11,959 nucleotides of DNA from an uncultured Collinsella sp. (lineage in GTDB: Bacteria > Actinomycetota > Coriobacteriia > Coriobacteriales > Coriobacteriaceae), in NCBI GenBank assembly GCA_902494135.1, contig CABUSE010000030.1:1-11959 (forward strand), given 5' to 3'. Positions 6,330 through 11,959 of this stretch are shown here, one piece after another. Each line of letters starts with the position of its first letter. Position 1 is the first letter of the stretch. Under the pieces are notes generated by a model. It searched no databases. It saw nothing but the letters and a program-made list of their open reading frames with translations, and was not told where the DNA came from. A program made the position numbers and the translations under genes.

Positions 6330-6357
6330 TTCACATTTGGTTGCATTTGTGGATAAT
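6330..6357 (+). promoter_or_regulatory. Promoter of the rubrerythrin gene
   Basis: TTCACA (6330-6335) and GATAAT (6352-6357) each match the sigma-70 consensus in 5 of 6 bases, with a 16-bp spacer, within an AT-rich stretch that stands out from the GC-rich surroundings. The start would be near 6364, giving a leader of about 78 nt. No clear PerR, Fur or Rex site was recognised. Confidence 0.65.
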
Positions 6358-6375
6358 AGAACTCGTCAAGACGCA

Positions 6376-6406
6376 CGTCCGGAGAGGGCCCTTACGGGAC
6401 CGGACG
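6376..6406 (+). promoter_or_regulatory. Hairpin in the rubrerythrin mRNA leader
   Basis: CGTCCGG (6376-6382) pairs perfectly with CCGGACG (6400-6406), with an inner CCC/GGG helix around TTAC. It lies wholly within the inferred leader, about 35 nt before the start codon, with no T-run after it. It probably stabilises the mRNA or affects translation; it does not match any riboswitch class I know. Confidence 0.5.
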
Positions 6407-6441
6407 AGCGCGCAATCGCCATCGATCGAAAGGATCGAATC

Positions 6442-7002
6442 ATGAAGTTTGTTTGCCCCGTTTGCGGTTATGTGGAAGAGTTCGACGGCGACCAGCTGCC
6501 CGAGGATTTTAAGTGCCCCCAGTGCGGCGTTCCCGGTTCTCGTTTCCTGAAGCAGGAGGAGGGCCAGCTCGAGTGGGCCGCCGAGCACGTCGTGGGCGTC
6601 GCCAAGATGGAGGGTGTCTCTGAGGACATCGTTGCCGACCTGCGCGCCAACTTTGAGGGCGAGTGCTCTGAGGTCGGTATGTACCTGGCCATGGCTCGCG
6701 TCGCTCATCGCGAGGGCTATCCCGAGATCGGCCTGTACTGGGAGAAGGCTGCCCACGAGGAGGCCGAGCATGCCGCCAAGTTCGCTGAGCTCCTGGGCGA
6801 GGTCGTGACCGACTCCACCAAGAAGAACCTCGAGATGCGCGTTGAGGCTGAGAACGGCGCCACCGCCGGCAAGACCGATCTTGCCAAGCGCGCCAAGGCC
6901 GCTGGCCTCGATGCCATCCACGACACCGTGCACGAGATGGCTCGCGACGAGGCCCGCCACGGCAAGGCTTTCGCCGGCCTGCTCAAGCGCTACTTTGGCT
7001 AA
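6442..7002 (+). CDS. Reverse rubrerythrin (rubredoxin-first peroxidase)
   Basis: The 186-residue protein has its rubredoxin-like domain at the N-terminus (C5, C8, C25, C28 in CPVCG and CPQCG) and the four-helix diiron domain behind it, the reverse of classical rubrerythrin. Diiron ligand motifs are FEGECSEVGMY with E74 and E77, AAHEEAEHA with E107 and H110, and RDEARH with E170 and H173. Such proteins reduce hydrogen peroxide, and in clostridia oxygen as well, protecting anaerobes. ATG 6442 is chosen because AAAGGA lies 7 nt upstream and the conserved rubredoxin starts there; an upstream in-frame ATG at 6337 lies inside the promoter. The gene is monocistronic, with its own promoter and terminator, and has strongly biased GCC/GAG/AAG codons that suggest high expression. 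Confidence 0.93.
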   Translation: MKFVCPVCGYVEEFDGDQLPEDFKCPQCGVPGSRFLKQEEGQLEWAAEHVVGVAKMEGVSEDIVADLRANFEGECSEVGMYLAMARVAHREGYPEIGLYWEKAAHEEAEHAAKFAELLGEVVTDSTKKNLEMRVEAENGATAGKTDLAKRAKAAGLDAIHDTVHEMARDEARHGKAFAGLLKRYFG

Positions 7003-7037
7003 GCCAACCGCCTGAGACATAACCTCAAGCTCGATGA

Positions 7038-7067
7038 GGCCCGGACCGTATTGGTTCGGGCCTTTTT
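7038..7067 (+). terminator. Rho-independent terminator of the rubrerythrin gene
   Basis: GGCCCGGACC (7038-7047) pairs with GGTTCGGGCC (7053-7062) over 10 bp, including one G-U pair, around a 5-nt loop. It is followed by TTTTT. It lies 35 nt after the stop codon. Confidence 0.92.
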
Positions 7068-7133
7068 CGTGCCTCATGAACTTGTTAACGCCCTGAAATA
7101 GGACCGCCTTCGGCATCGGCTTCTCGTCAAAAA

Positions 7134-7256
7134 CTAAGTGAGTAGACTTTTTGGAACTTGCCGAGCACGCCATCCATATTGCTTTATAAAGCCGCAGGTA
7201 AATGACTTGTTGCAAAACGGCTTGGTCGCCAAAGTGCCAAAAGTCTACTCACTTAG
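7134..7256. mobile_element. 123-bp MITE-like palindromic element, copy 1
   Basis: The element has perfect 18-bp terminal inverted repeats: CTAAGTGAGTAGACTTTT at 7134-7151 and its complement at 7239-7256. Partial symmetry continues inward. It aligns without gaps to the copy at 8553-8675, in the same orientation, with about 21 differences in 123 positions (about 83% identity). The stretch GGTCGCCAAAGTGC near the right end is shared intact. No convincing target-site duplication was found. Its right end supplies the stop codon of the nuclease-like gene on the minus strand. Confidence 0.8.
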
Positions 7257-8372
7257 AACCGCAGCCGTCCACGATCGAGCCATTTTGTGTCTAGCGGGCA
7301 TCTTTCCGTCGATTACTCCCAATTTTGTCCAGTCAATGAATAGTTCAGACCGGAGTAATGCCTCAGCCCTTTGCTCATCCGAGCTTTTATCACGATATTC
7401 AGCATCGAGCATCCTGCATACGGCCTTAACGATCGCGCGGAATCTATCCTCATCCGATATCTGTCTGTGTGTAAGGAGAAGCACATCGTAGCCCATGGCC
7501 TGAAGGGCCGTCATGCGGTCAGCGTCACGCAAGCCATCCCCTGCGCGTCCATGCGAGGCCTTTCCCTGACATTCAATGGCCACCTGTCGCCTACCGTCCG
7601 GCGAAGAAAGAAGTAGGTCGATATATACACGGGACTTTCCCACAATCGCTCGAGCACTTGTGCTTAACGTCACTTCGACATTGAGCTCTATGCCGCAAAA
7701 CCCTTCGCCTCCCAGGGCTCGCGGCAGTCCAAGCAACAAAAACGCCTCGACCTCAAAAGGCGACGCGGCACCCAATGGAACGAGTTGCGATACCGCCATA
7801 AATCTATTGCCGTAACGCATCCCGCAAACATCTGAACAAAAACGGTCAAGGTCTCCGCCCAAAACCAAAGCGTCTCGACGCCATAAATTTGAGGCGATGC
7901 CGTCCTCGGACGGGCAGCGCACCCAACCGAACGTTGTCGAAATCGCGCCCGAATCAATTGCACGCGAAAGCTCCGCCTCAAGTGCCGCCGGCAGGGCACA
8001 CACCGCAAACAAGCCACACATCTCCGCCAATACCAAAAGAAGCTGAAGATCCGTCAGATGCCGCGACATGATGAATGTCGTCAGTAGAGGAGATGTAACC
8101 AAAAACCCATGCTCCGTTTCCAGCACGGATTCCCTGGGGAGCTCACCAAGAAACAGCCGCTGCCTGATACTGGCAGGACAAGTCCGCTTGTTTCTCGTCC
8201 GGACCAATGTATACAACGGAAAGCCGAGCACAACCGCAGCCGTCGGGTTACGGGCAAGGTCATATCGCTGCCGGTCTTCTTCCGGCCGTGGAAGCGGCGG
8301 ACACAAAGCGCGGACTTGAGGAGGCAAACGCCAGTACCTAAAAGCCGATATGTCACAAAGTAGATCCTTCAT
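7245..8372 (-). CDS. Uncharacterised protein with C-terminal DUF559/PD-(D/E)XK-like domain
   Basis: The product has 375 residues from ATG 8372; a GTG two codons upstream is an alternative, and neither has a clear ribosome binding site. The N-terminus carries SAFRYWRLPPQVR. The middle part, with GFLVTSPLLTTFIMSRHLTD, resembles the AbiEi-like region found before DUF559 nucleases in actinobacteria. The C-terminal domain has E207 (SPFEVEAF), D252 (YIDLLL), E267 with Q269 and K271 (AIECQGKASH), and DADRMTALQAMGYDVLLL, a VSR/DUF559-like order in which the usual acidic residue after E267 is Q269. I infer a nuclease-fold protein of a defence or toxin-antitoxin kind; activity is not established. The last three codons and TAG lie inside the flanking 123-bp repeat, so the C-terminus may be altered by its insertion. 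No partner gene is present. Confidence 0.75.
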   Translation of the reverse strand: MKDLLCDISAFRYWRLPPQVRALCPPLPRPEEDRQRYDLARNPTAAVVLGFPLYTLVRTRNKRTCPASIRQRLFLGELPRESVLETEHGFLVTSPLLTTFIMSRHLTDLQLLLVLAEMCGLFAVCALPAALEAELSRAIDSGAISTTFGWVRCPSEDGIASNLWRRDALVLGGDLDRFCSDVCGMRYGNRFMAVSQLVPLGAASPFEVEAFLLLGLPRALGGEGFCGIELNVEVTLSTSARAIVGKSRVYIDLLLSSPDGRRQVAIECQGKASHGRAGDGLRDADRMTALQAMGYDVLLLTHRQISDEDRFRAIVKAVCRMLDAEYRDKSSDEQRAEALLRSELFIDWTKLGVIDGKMPARHKMARSWTAAVLSE

Positions 8373-8455
8373 AGGCACAGGAAAACACGAATTTCAACCC
8401 AGTCAGTCACGTATTGGCGCGAACGCACCAAAAATGGCGCCGAACGGACTGCCAA

Positions 8456-8521
8456 GTTTTCAACAGCACTCCCCAACTGGCCAAAAGCTTGCCGAGAGCT
8501 GGACGAAGCCCTGTTGAAAAC
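8456..8521. repeat. 11-bp inverted repeat upstream of the nuclease-like gene
   Basis: GTTTTCAACAG (8456-8466) and CTGTTGAAAAC (8511-8521) are perfectly complementary, separated by 44 nt. It lies between the start of the nuclease-like gene (8372) and the second 123-bp element (8553). I see no clear promoter or coding frame here. It could be an operator pair, a structured leader or the edge of an older element. Confidence 0.55.
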
Positions 8522-8552
8522 CCCATTTTTTCTCATGCAGGAGCTTTGCGCG

Positions 8553-8675
8553 GCAAGTGAGTAGACTTTTTTGAACATCCCGAGCAGGCCGGTCATCCTG
8601 CTTTTCAAAACCGCAGGTAGATAGCTTGTTACAAAACTGCCTGGTCGCCAAAGTGCTAAAAGTCTACTCACTTAG
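8553..8675. mobile_element. 123-bp MITE-like palindromic element, copy 2
   Basis: This is the direct-repeat partner of the copy at 7134-7256, differing at about 21 positions with no gaps. The inverted termini AAGTGAGTAGACTTTT (8555-8570) and AAAAGTCTACTCACTT (8658-8673) are intact over 16 bp; the outer two bases of the left end differ. An internal CCTGC/GCAGG hairpin is better formed here than in copy 1. Its right end gives the stop codon of the MocR regulator gene on the minus strand. Confidence 0.8.
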
Positions 8676-10105
8676 GTTGCAGAGTGCCCCCCCATTAGCT
8701 GCAATTCCAAGCTAGTTAGCACTTTTGGACTCAGATCGTCATACTGAACAAGAATTTGAGTTGAGTTTTCAGGGACAGATGCGCCATCGGCACACCAAAA
8801 ACAGTCACCAATATCGATAAAAGGGATGCTCGAGCGCGTGAGGGCCCGTGCAAAAGTGCTTCCGCCCGTTCCACGCTCCGCAACCACGATACAGTAAAGG
8901 CCCGCGTCTGCATGCTCGATCGAGACTTCCCCTGCCGGAAACGCCTTCCGCACAAGCGCCGCCAGGCCATCGCGCGCCTCGCGAGCGCGCACGCGCACGC
9001 GGTTCACATGTCGCTCGTAATCACCCGATTCCAGCAAACGAGCCAAAGCGACCTGGTCAACAGAGCTAACCGACGAGGCGTAAAAACCAAGGTTGCGCCT
9101 AAACCGCTCCATTAGCTCATCGGGCAACACCATGTACGCTAGACGCAACGCCGATGACAGGCTCTTCGAAAACGTGTTGGTGTAAATAACCGACTGGGCG
9201 GCATCGATCGATGCGAGCGCAGGAATCGGCTTGCCAGCAAGGCGAAACTCACAATCAAAGTCATCTTCGATGAGATACCGACCTGGTCGCTCGGCGGCCC
9301 AGCTCAGAAGCGCATAGCGACGCGCAATGCTCGTCACAAGGCCGGTCGGATACTGATGGGACGGCATCAGGTGAAGGACATCGGTCCCGCTTTTCTGCAG
9401 AGTGCTCAAGTCCACGCCCTCATCATCCAACGGGATATGTCGAACTTGGCAGCCCATAGCCTGATAGATACGCGTCAGACGCAAATAGCCCGGATCCTCA
9501 ACCGCATACACCTTGTCCGCGCCAAGCAACTGAACCAACATGGTATCGAGCAGCTGGGCGCCCGCACCGATAACGATGTTGTTGGGGTCGACATTCATAC
9601 CCCTTGTCCCGTGCAGATGGTGAGCAATTGCGCGTCGCAGCCGAGCAGTGCCCTGCGCCGGTGCGGGCGAAAAGATTTCGCGCTCGTCTTCGGATGCCAG
9701 CGTCGCCCGTAGCGCGCTTTGCCAAAGCCGCGCCGCCTCCAAAGCAGAAGGAGAAAGCGCATCGAATCGCTCGACCTGTCCGTTGACATCATGCACGCTG
9801 GGGCCCACAGAGACGGCATCTCGGTCGATGCCCTCCGCAGCCGAAGCCAAAACCGGTGCATCCGGAAGCTCGCAAGCGTAGTAGCCACGACGTGGTATTG
9901 AGCAAATATAGCCCTCAGCGAGTAACTGGCTATATGCATTCTCGATGGTAATAACACTGATTCCCAGATGACTGGCAAAGGCGCGCTTAGACGGCAAATG
10001 CTCCCCCGCCACAATGCGTCCAGCTACGATATCATCTCGAATTTGCTGGTAAACATACTCATAGAGCGATGCTTCGCCGCGTTTTTCCAAATTGTAGTCA
10101 AGCAT
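8672..10105 (-). CDS. pdxR: MocR-family (GntR/aminotransferase) regulator, probably PdxR
   Basis: The 477-residue protein has an N-terminal GntR winged helix (about 12-75, with LPSKRAFASHLGISVITIE as the helix-turn-helix) and a large class I aminotransferase-like domain. The latter keeps HQYPTG (250-255), EDDFDCEFR (about 280-288) and the expected PLP lysine K314 in TFSKSL. In the family, PdxR senses PLP and controls pdxST; being divergent from pdxS strongly supports this role. The start at 10105 is chosen because GGTGAT lies 6 nt upstream, and MLDYNLEKRGE is the usual family start; an in-frame ATG 11 codons upstream has no ribosome binding site. The TAA stop lies inside the 123-bp repeat, so the native C-terminus may have been changed slightly. 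Confidence 0.88.
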   Translation of the reverse strand: MLDYNLEKRGEASLYEYVYQQIRDDIVAGRIVAGEHLPSKRAFASHLGISVITIENAYSQLLAEGYICSIPRRGYYACELPDAPVLASAAEGIDRDAVSVGPSVHDVNGQVERFDALSPSALEAARLWQSALRATLASEDEREIFSPAPAQGTARLRRAIAHHLHGTRGMNVDPNNIVIGAGAQLLDTMLVQLLGADKVYAVEDPGYLRLTRIYQAMGCQVRHIPLDDEGVDLSTLQKSGTDVLHLMPSHQYPTGLVTSIARRYALLSWAAERPGRYLIEDDFDCEFRLAGKPIPALASIDAAQSVIYTNTFSKSLSSALRLAYMVLPDELMERFRRNLGFYASSVSSVDQVALARLLESGDYERHVNRVRVRAREARDGLAALVRKAFPAGEVSIEHADAGLYCIVVAERGTGGSTFARALTRSSIPFIDIGDCFWCADGASVPENSTQILVQYDDLSPKVLTSLELQLMGGHSAT

Positions 10106-10116
10106 GAGCCTATCAC

Positions 10117-10158
10117 CTGACCTTATTAAGTCATTCAATCTGGTATTAGTCTGACCTT
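10117..10158. promoter_or_regulatory. Direct repeats in the pdxR-pdxS intergenic region, candidate PdxR sites
   Basis: CTGACCTT occurs at 10117-10124 and again at 10151-10158, 34 bp apart from start to start and in the same orientation. The first copy is next to the ribosome binding site of the regulator, and the second overlaps the -35 box proposed for pdxS. MocR regulators typically bind two direct repeats, so this pair could mediate both autorepression and control of pdxS. Confidence 0.5.
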
Positions 10159-10185
10159 GTAATTATCTCGAAAACTGAGTATTTT
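10157..10185 (+). promoter_or_regulatory. Candidate pdxS promoter
   Basis: TTGTAA (10157-10162) and TATTTT (10180-10185) are 17 bp apart, each matching 4 of 6 consensus bases. Such a weak promoter overlapping the second CTGACCTT repeat fits an activator-dependent gene. The inferred start near 10192 would give a leader of about 60 nt. Confidence 0.45.
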
Positions 10186-10250
10186 GTCATACCCAGCTCC
10201 CCGATAGGATGTTCCGTCAAGCAATGCACATGCCAACCAAGGGAGCAACC

Positions 10251-11141
10251 ATGGCAGAACAGAACAGCAAGGCCGACCGCGTCAAACTCAATCGCGAGCT
10301 CGCGCAGATGCTCAAGGGCGGCGTCATCATGGACGTTACCACGCCCGAGCAGGCACGCATCGCCGAGGAGGCAGGCGCCTGCGCCGTCATGGCCCTCGAG
10401 CGCATCCCGGCCGACATCCGTGCCGCAGGCGGCGTCTCGCGCATGAGCGACCCCAAGATGATCAAGGGCATCCAGGAGGCCGTCTCCATCCCCGTCATGG
10501 CCAAGTGCCGCATCGGTCACATCGTCGAGGCGCAGGTCCTGCAGGCCATCGAGATCGACTACATCGATGAGTCCGAGGTTCTCTCCCCTGCCGATGACGT
10601 CTATCACATCGACAAGACCCAGTTTGACGTGCCGTTTGTCTGCGGCGCCCGTGATCTGGGCGAGGCGCTGCGCCGTGTTGCCGAAGGCGCCACGATGATT
10701 CGCACCAAGGGTGAGCCGGGTACGGGCGACGTCGTTCAGGCCGTGCGTCACATGCGCAAGATCCAAAAGCAGATCCGTGACGTTGTTGCCCTGCGCAACG
10801 ACGAGCTCTTTGAGGCAGCCAAGCAACTGCAGGTTCCGGTCGAGCTGGTGCGCGAGGTCCATGCCACGGGTAAGCTTCCCGTCGTGAACTTTGCCGCCGG
10901 CGGCGTAGCGACCCCCGCCGACGCCGCGCTAATGATGCAGCTGGGCGCCGAAGGCGTGTTTGTCGGCTCGGGCATCTTTAAGAGCGGCGACCCCGCCAAG
11001 CGCGCAGCCGCCATCGTCAAGGCCGTGGCAAACTTCACCGATGCCAAGCTCATTGCCGAGCTTTCAGAGGACCTGGGCGAGGCCATGGTGGGCATCAACG
11101 CCGACGAGATCGAGATTATCATGGAAGAGCGCGGGCGCTAG
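10251..11141 (+). CDS. pdxS: Pyridoxal 5'-phosphate synthase, lyase/synthase subunit PdxS
   Basis: PdxS condenses ribose 5-phosphate, glyceraldehyde 3-phosphate and ammonia supplied by PdxT into PLP. The 296-residue (beta/alpha)8 protein is highly conserved: MDVTTPEQARIAEEAGA with D28, AKCRIGHIVEAQ with catalytic K85, IRTKGEPGTGD with catalytic K153, and the phosphate-binding GGVATPADA and FVGSGIFKS. The start at 10251 is chosen because AAGGGAG lies 5 nt upstream and the resulting length is normal; an ATG 14 codons upstream is in frame but has no ribosome binding site and gives an unusual extension. It forms an operon with pdxT, 20 nt downstream, and is divergent from the regulator. Confidence 0.97.
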   Translation: MAEQNSKADRVKLNRELAQMLKGGVIMDVTTPEQARIAEEAGACAVMALERIPADIRAAGGVSRMSDPKMIKGIQEAVSIPVMAKCRIGHIVEAQVLQAIEIDYIDESEVLSPADDVYHIDKTQFDVPFVCGARDLGEALRRVAEGATMIRTKGEPGTGDVVQAVRHMRKIQKQIRDVVALRNDELFEAAKQLQVPVELVREVHATGKLPVVNFAAGGVATPADAALMMQLGAEGVFVGSGIFKSGDPAKRAAAIVKAVANFTDAKLIAELSEDLGEAMVGINADEIEIIMEERGR

Positions 11142-11161
11142 TCCAGCAGAAAGGATCGCAC

Positions 11162-11749
11162 ATGAGCGATTATGCAGACCAAACGGTCGCCGTGCTGGCG
11201 GTCCAAGGCGCATTTGCCGAGCACGAGGCAAGACTATCCGAGCTGGGCGCGCGCTGTATTGAGCTGAGGCAGGCGGCTGATTTAAAGCAGGACTTTGACC
11301 GTCTGGTACTTCCCGGCGGCGAGTCTACCGTTCAAGGGAAGCTGCTAGATGAGTTGGGCATGCTCGAGGAGCTTCGCACCCGCATTGTTGAAGGCATGCC
11401 CGTCCTGGGCACCTGCGCCGGCCTGATTCTGCTGGCTCACGACCTTGCCGCCCATGACGATAAGGGCACGCCGCGCCTGGCAACCATGGATGTGCTCGTT
11501 GAGCGCAATGCCTACGGCAGGCAGCTCGGCAGTTTTCGAACCAAGGGGCAGGTAGCTGGCATCGACGGTGAAGTGCCGCTGACGTTTATCCGCGCGCCCC
11601 GCATCGTCGAGGTCCACGGCGACGCAAAGGCCTTAGCGAAAGTCGACGGCCGTATCGTCGCCGCGCGCCAGGGCAACCAGCTCGGCGTAACCTTCCACCC
11701 CGAACTCGACGAAGACACCCGCCTCCACGAACTGTTCCTACAAATGTAG
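11162..11749 (+). CDS. pdxT: Pyridoxal 5'-phosphate synthase, glutaminase subunit PdxT
   Basis: PdxT hydrolyses glutamine and channels the ammonia to PdxS in the 12+12 PLP synthase. The 195-residue class I glutaminase shows PGGEST (51-56), the nucleophile C85 in GTCAGLILLA, RNAYGRQ (115-121), FIRAP (142-146), and H179 and E181 in FHPEL. AAAGGA lies about 7 nt before the ATG. It follows pdxS by 20 nt and is surely co-transcribed with it. No T-run terminator follows, only the long palindrome at 11763-11826. Confidence 0.96.
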   Translation: MSDYADQTVAVLAVQGAFAEHEARLSELGARCIELRQAADLKQDFDRLVLPGGESTVQGKLLDELGMLEELRTRIVEGMPVLGTCAGLILLAHDLAAHDDKGTPRLATMDVLVERNAYGRQLGSFRTKGQVAGIDGEVPLTFIRAPRIVEVHGDAKALAKVDGRIVAARQGNQLGVTFHPELDEDTRLHELFLQM

Positions 11750-11762
11750 GCAGAACAGAAAC

Positions 11763-11826
11763 GAGAGTGGATAATCTCCCACTTTGAGCCTGAATGCGAG
11801 CCCAAACTGGGAGATTATCCACTCTC
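11763..11826. repeat. 64-bp palindrome between pdxT and the IS110-type element
   Basis: GAGAGTGGATAATCTCCCA (11763-11781) pairs perfectly with 11808-11826 over 19 bp, and after one C-C mismatch TTTG/CAAA extends the stem by 4 bp, closing a 16-nt loop. It begins 14 nt after the pdxT stop. No T-run follows on either side, so it is not a standard intrinsic terminator. It may be a dispersed intergenic repeat or the target of the adjacent insertion element. Confidence 0.75.
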
Positions 11827-11874
11827 ATGCTATGTAGTCGTTGGGTGTTCCTATAGTTTTGTCAACCGTCGGGG

Positions 11875-11959
11875 CTACTCCCGGTAGGGCACCCGGTCGC
11901 GCATCACGGCGTATATCGCCCTGAGCCGCTTCCTCGCGACGGCCTTGAGCGCCCGCCCG
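11875..11959 (-). CDS. IS110-family transposase, C-terminal fragment (runs off the window)
   Basis: The last 27 codons are readable on the minus strand and include ALKAVARKRLRAIYAVMRD followed by RVPYRE and TAG. The pattern of a basic helix (VARKRLRAIYAV) and a closing D-R-V-P-Y matches the end of IS110-family (DEDD plus catalytic serine) transposases as I know them. The rest of the gene lies beyond the window, so intactness cannot be judged. The element's noncoding right end should lie within about 11827-11874. Confidence 0.65.
   Translation of the reverse strand, partial: GRALKAVARKRLRAIYAVMRDRVPYRE

Noticed and set aside
6331..7215. 294-codon minus-strand frame over rubrerythrin
   Set aside because: It is antisense to a clear rubrerythrin, crosses that gene's promoter and terminator, and has no family motif.
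8434..8517. 27-codon + strand frame upstream of the nuclease-like gene (possible antitoxin peptide)
   Set aside because: There is no ribosome binding site, the composition is polar and unstructured, and it overlaps the 11-bp inverted repeat, which explains the sequence better.
8369..8671. 100-codon minus-strand frame between the nuclease-like gene and the MocR gene
   Set aside because: It starts inside the terminal repeat of the 123-bp element, has no ribosome binding site, overlaps the next gene's start and shows no recognisable domain.
7134..8675. CRISPR-like repeats
   Set aside because: There are only two repeat copies, each 123 bp and palindromic, with a gene rather than spacers between them.
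10146..10862. 238-codon minus-strand frame over pdxS
   Set aside because: It is antisense to an unambiguous pdxS with all catalytic residues present.

Overview
The window looks like a chromosomal segment of a high-GC, anaerobic, gut-type actinobacterium, most likely Coriobacteriia and probably Collinsella or a close relative. This is an inference from GC-rich coding sequence, a reverse rubrerythrin (typical of anaerobes), an iron-type alcohol dehydrogenase with an aldehyde dehydrogenase, PdxS/PdxT with a divergent MocR-type regulator, and the overall style of the intergenic repeats. No rRNA, tRNA or CRISPR array was seen.

Layout. Positions 1-42 are the last 13 codons of an unidentified + strand gene, closed by a terminator. 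Positions 122-3154 hold four minus-strand genes: a standalone HIRAN-domain protein, a 59-residue charged protein, a small calcineurin-type phosphoesterase and, after a terminator, a coiled-coil DUF2130 protein with a nuclease-like motif. Positions 3267-3520 hold what I read as a compact type I toxin-antitoxin locus: a 27-residue hydrophobic peptide with its ribosome binding site folded into a hairpin, and a converging antisense RNA with its own promoter and terminator. Positions 3577-6185 are a tightly coupled minus-strand pair, iron alcohol dehydrogenase then aldehyde dehydrogenase. Divergent from these is a reverse rubrerythrin (6442-7002) with a recognisable promoter and a good terminator.

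Positions 7134-8675 form a distinct unit: a gene for an uncharacterised PD-(D/E)XK/DUF559-like protein lying between two directly repeated 123-bp elements that are about 83% identical and have 18-bp terminal inverted repeats. The element ends carry stop codons in all three frames and supply the stop of both the nuclease-like gene and the neighbouring MocR gene. Positions 8672-11749 are the vitamin B6 locus: a MocR/PdxR-type regulator divergent from pdxS-pdxT, with a pair of direct repeats in the shared promoter region. After pdxT come a 64-bp palindrome and, at the window edge, the C-terminus of an IS110-family transposase.

How the genes fit together. PdxS and PdxT together make pyridoxal 5'-phosphate, and the regulator is expected to sense PLP with its aminotransferase-like domain. 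The adh-aldh pair would interconvert an alcohol, its aldehyde and the acid; rubrerythrin removes peroxide. A recurring theme is a long palindrome placed at or within a few bases of a stop codon: after the phosphoesterase, the aldehyde dehydrogenase, the nuclease-like gene, the regulator and pdxT. The two most unusual items are the candidate type I toxin-antitoxin locus at 3267-3520 and the repeat-bounded nuclease-like cassette at 7134-8675.
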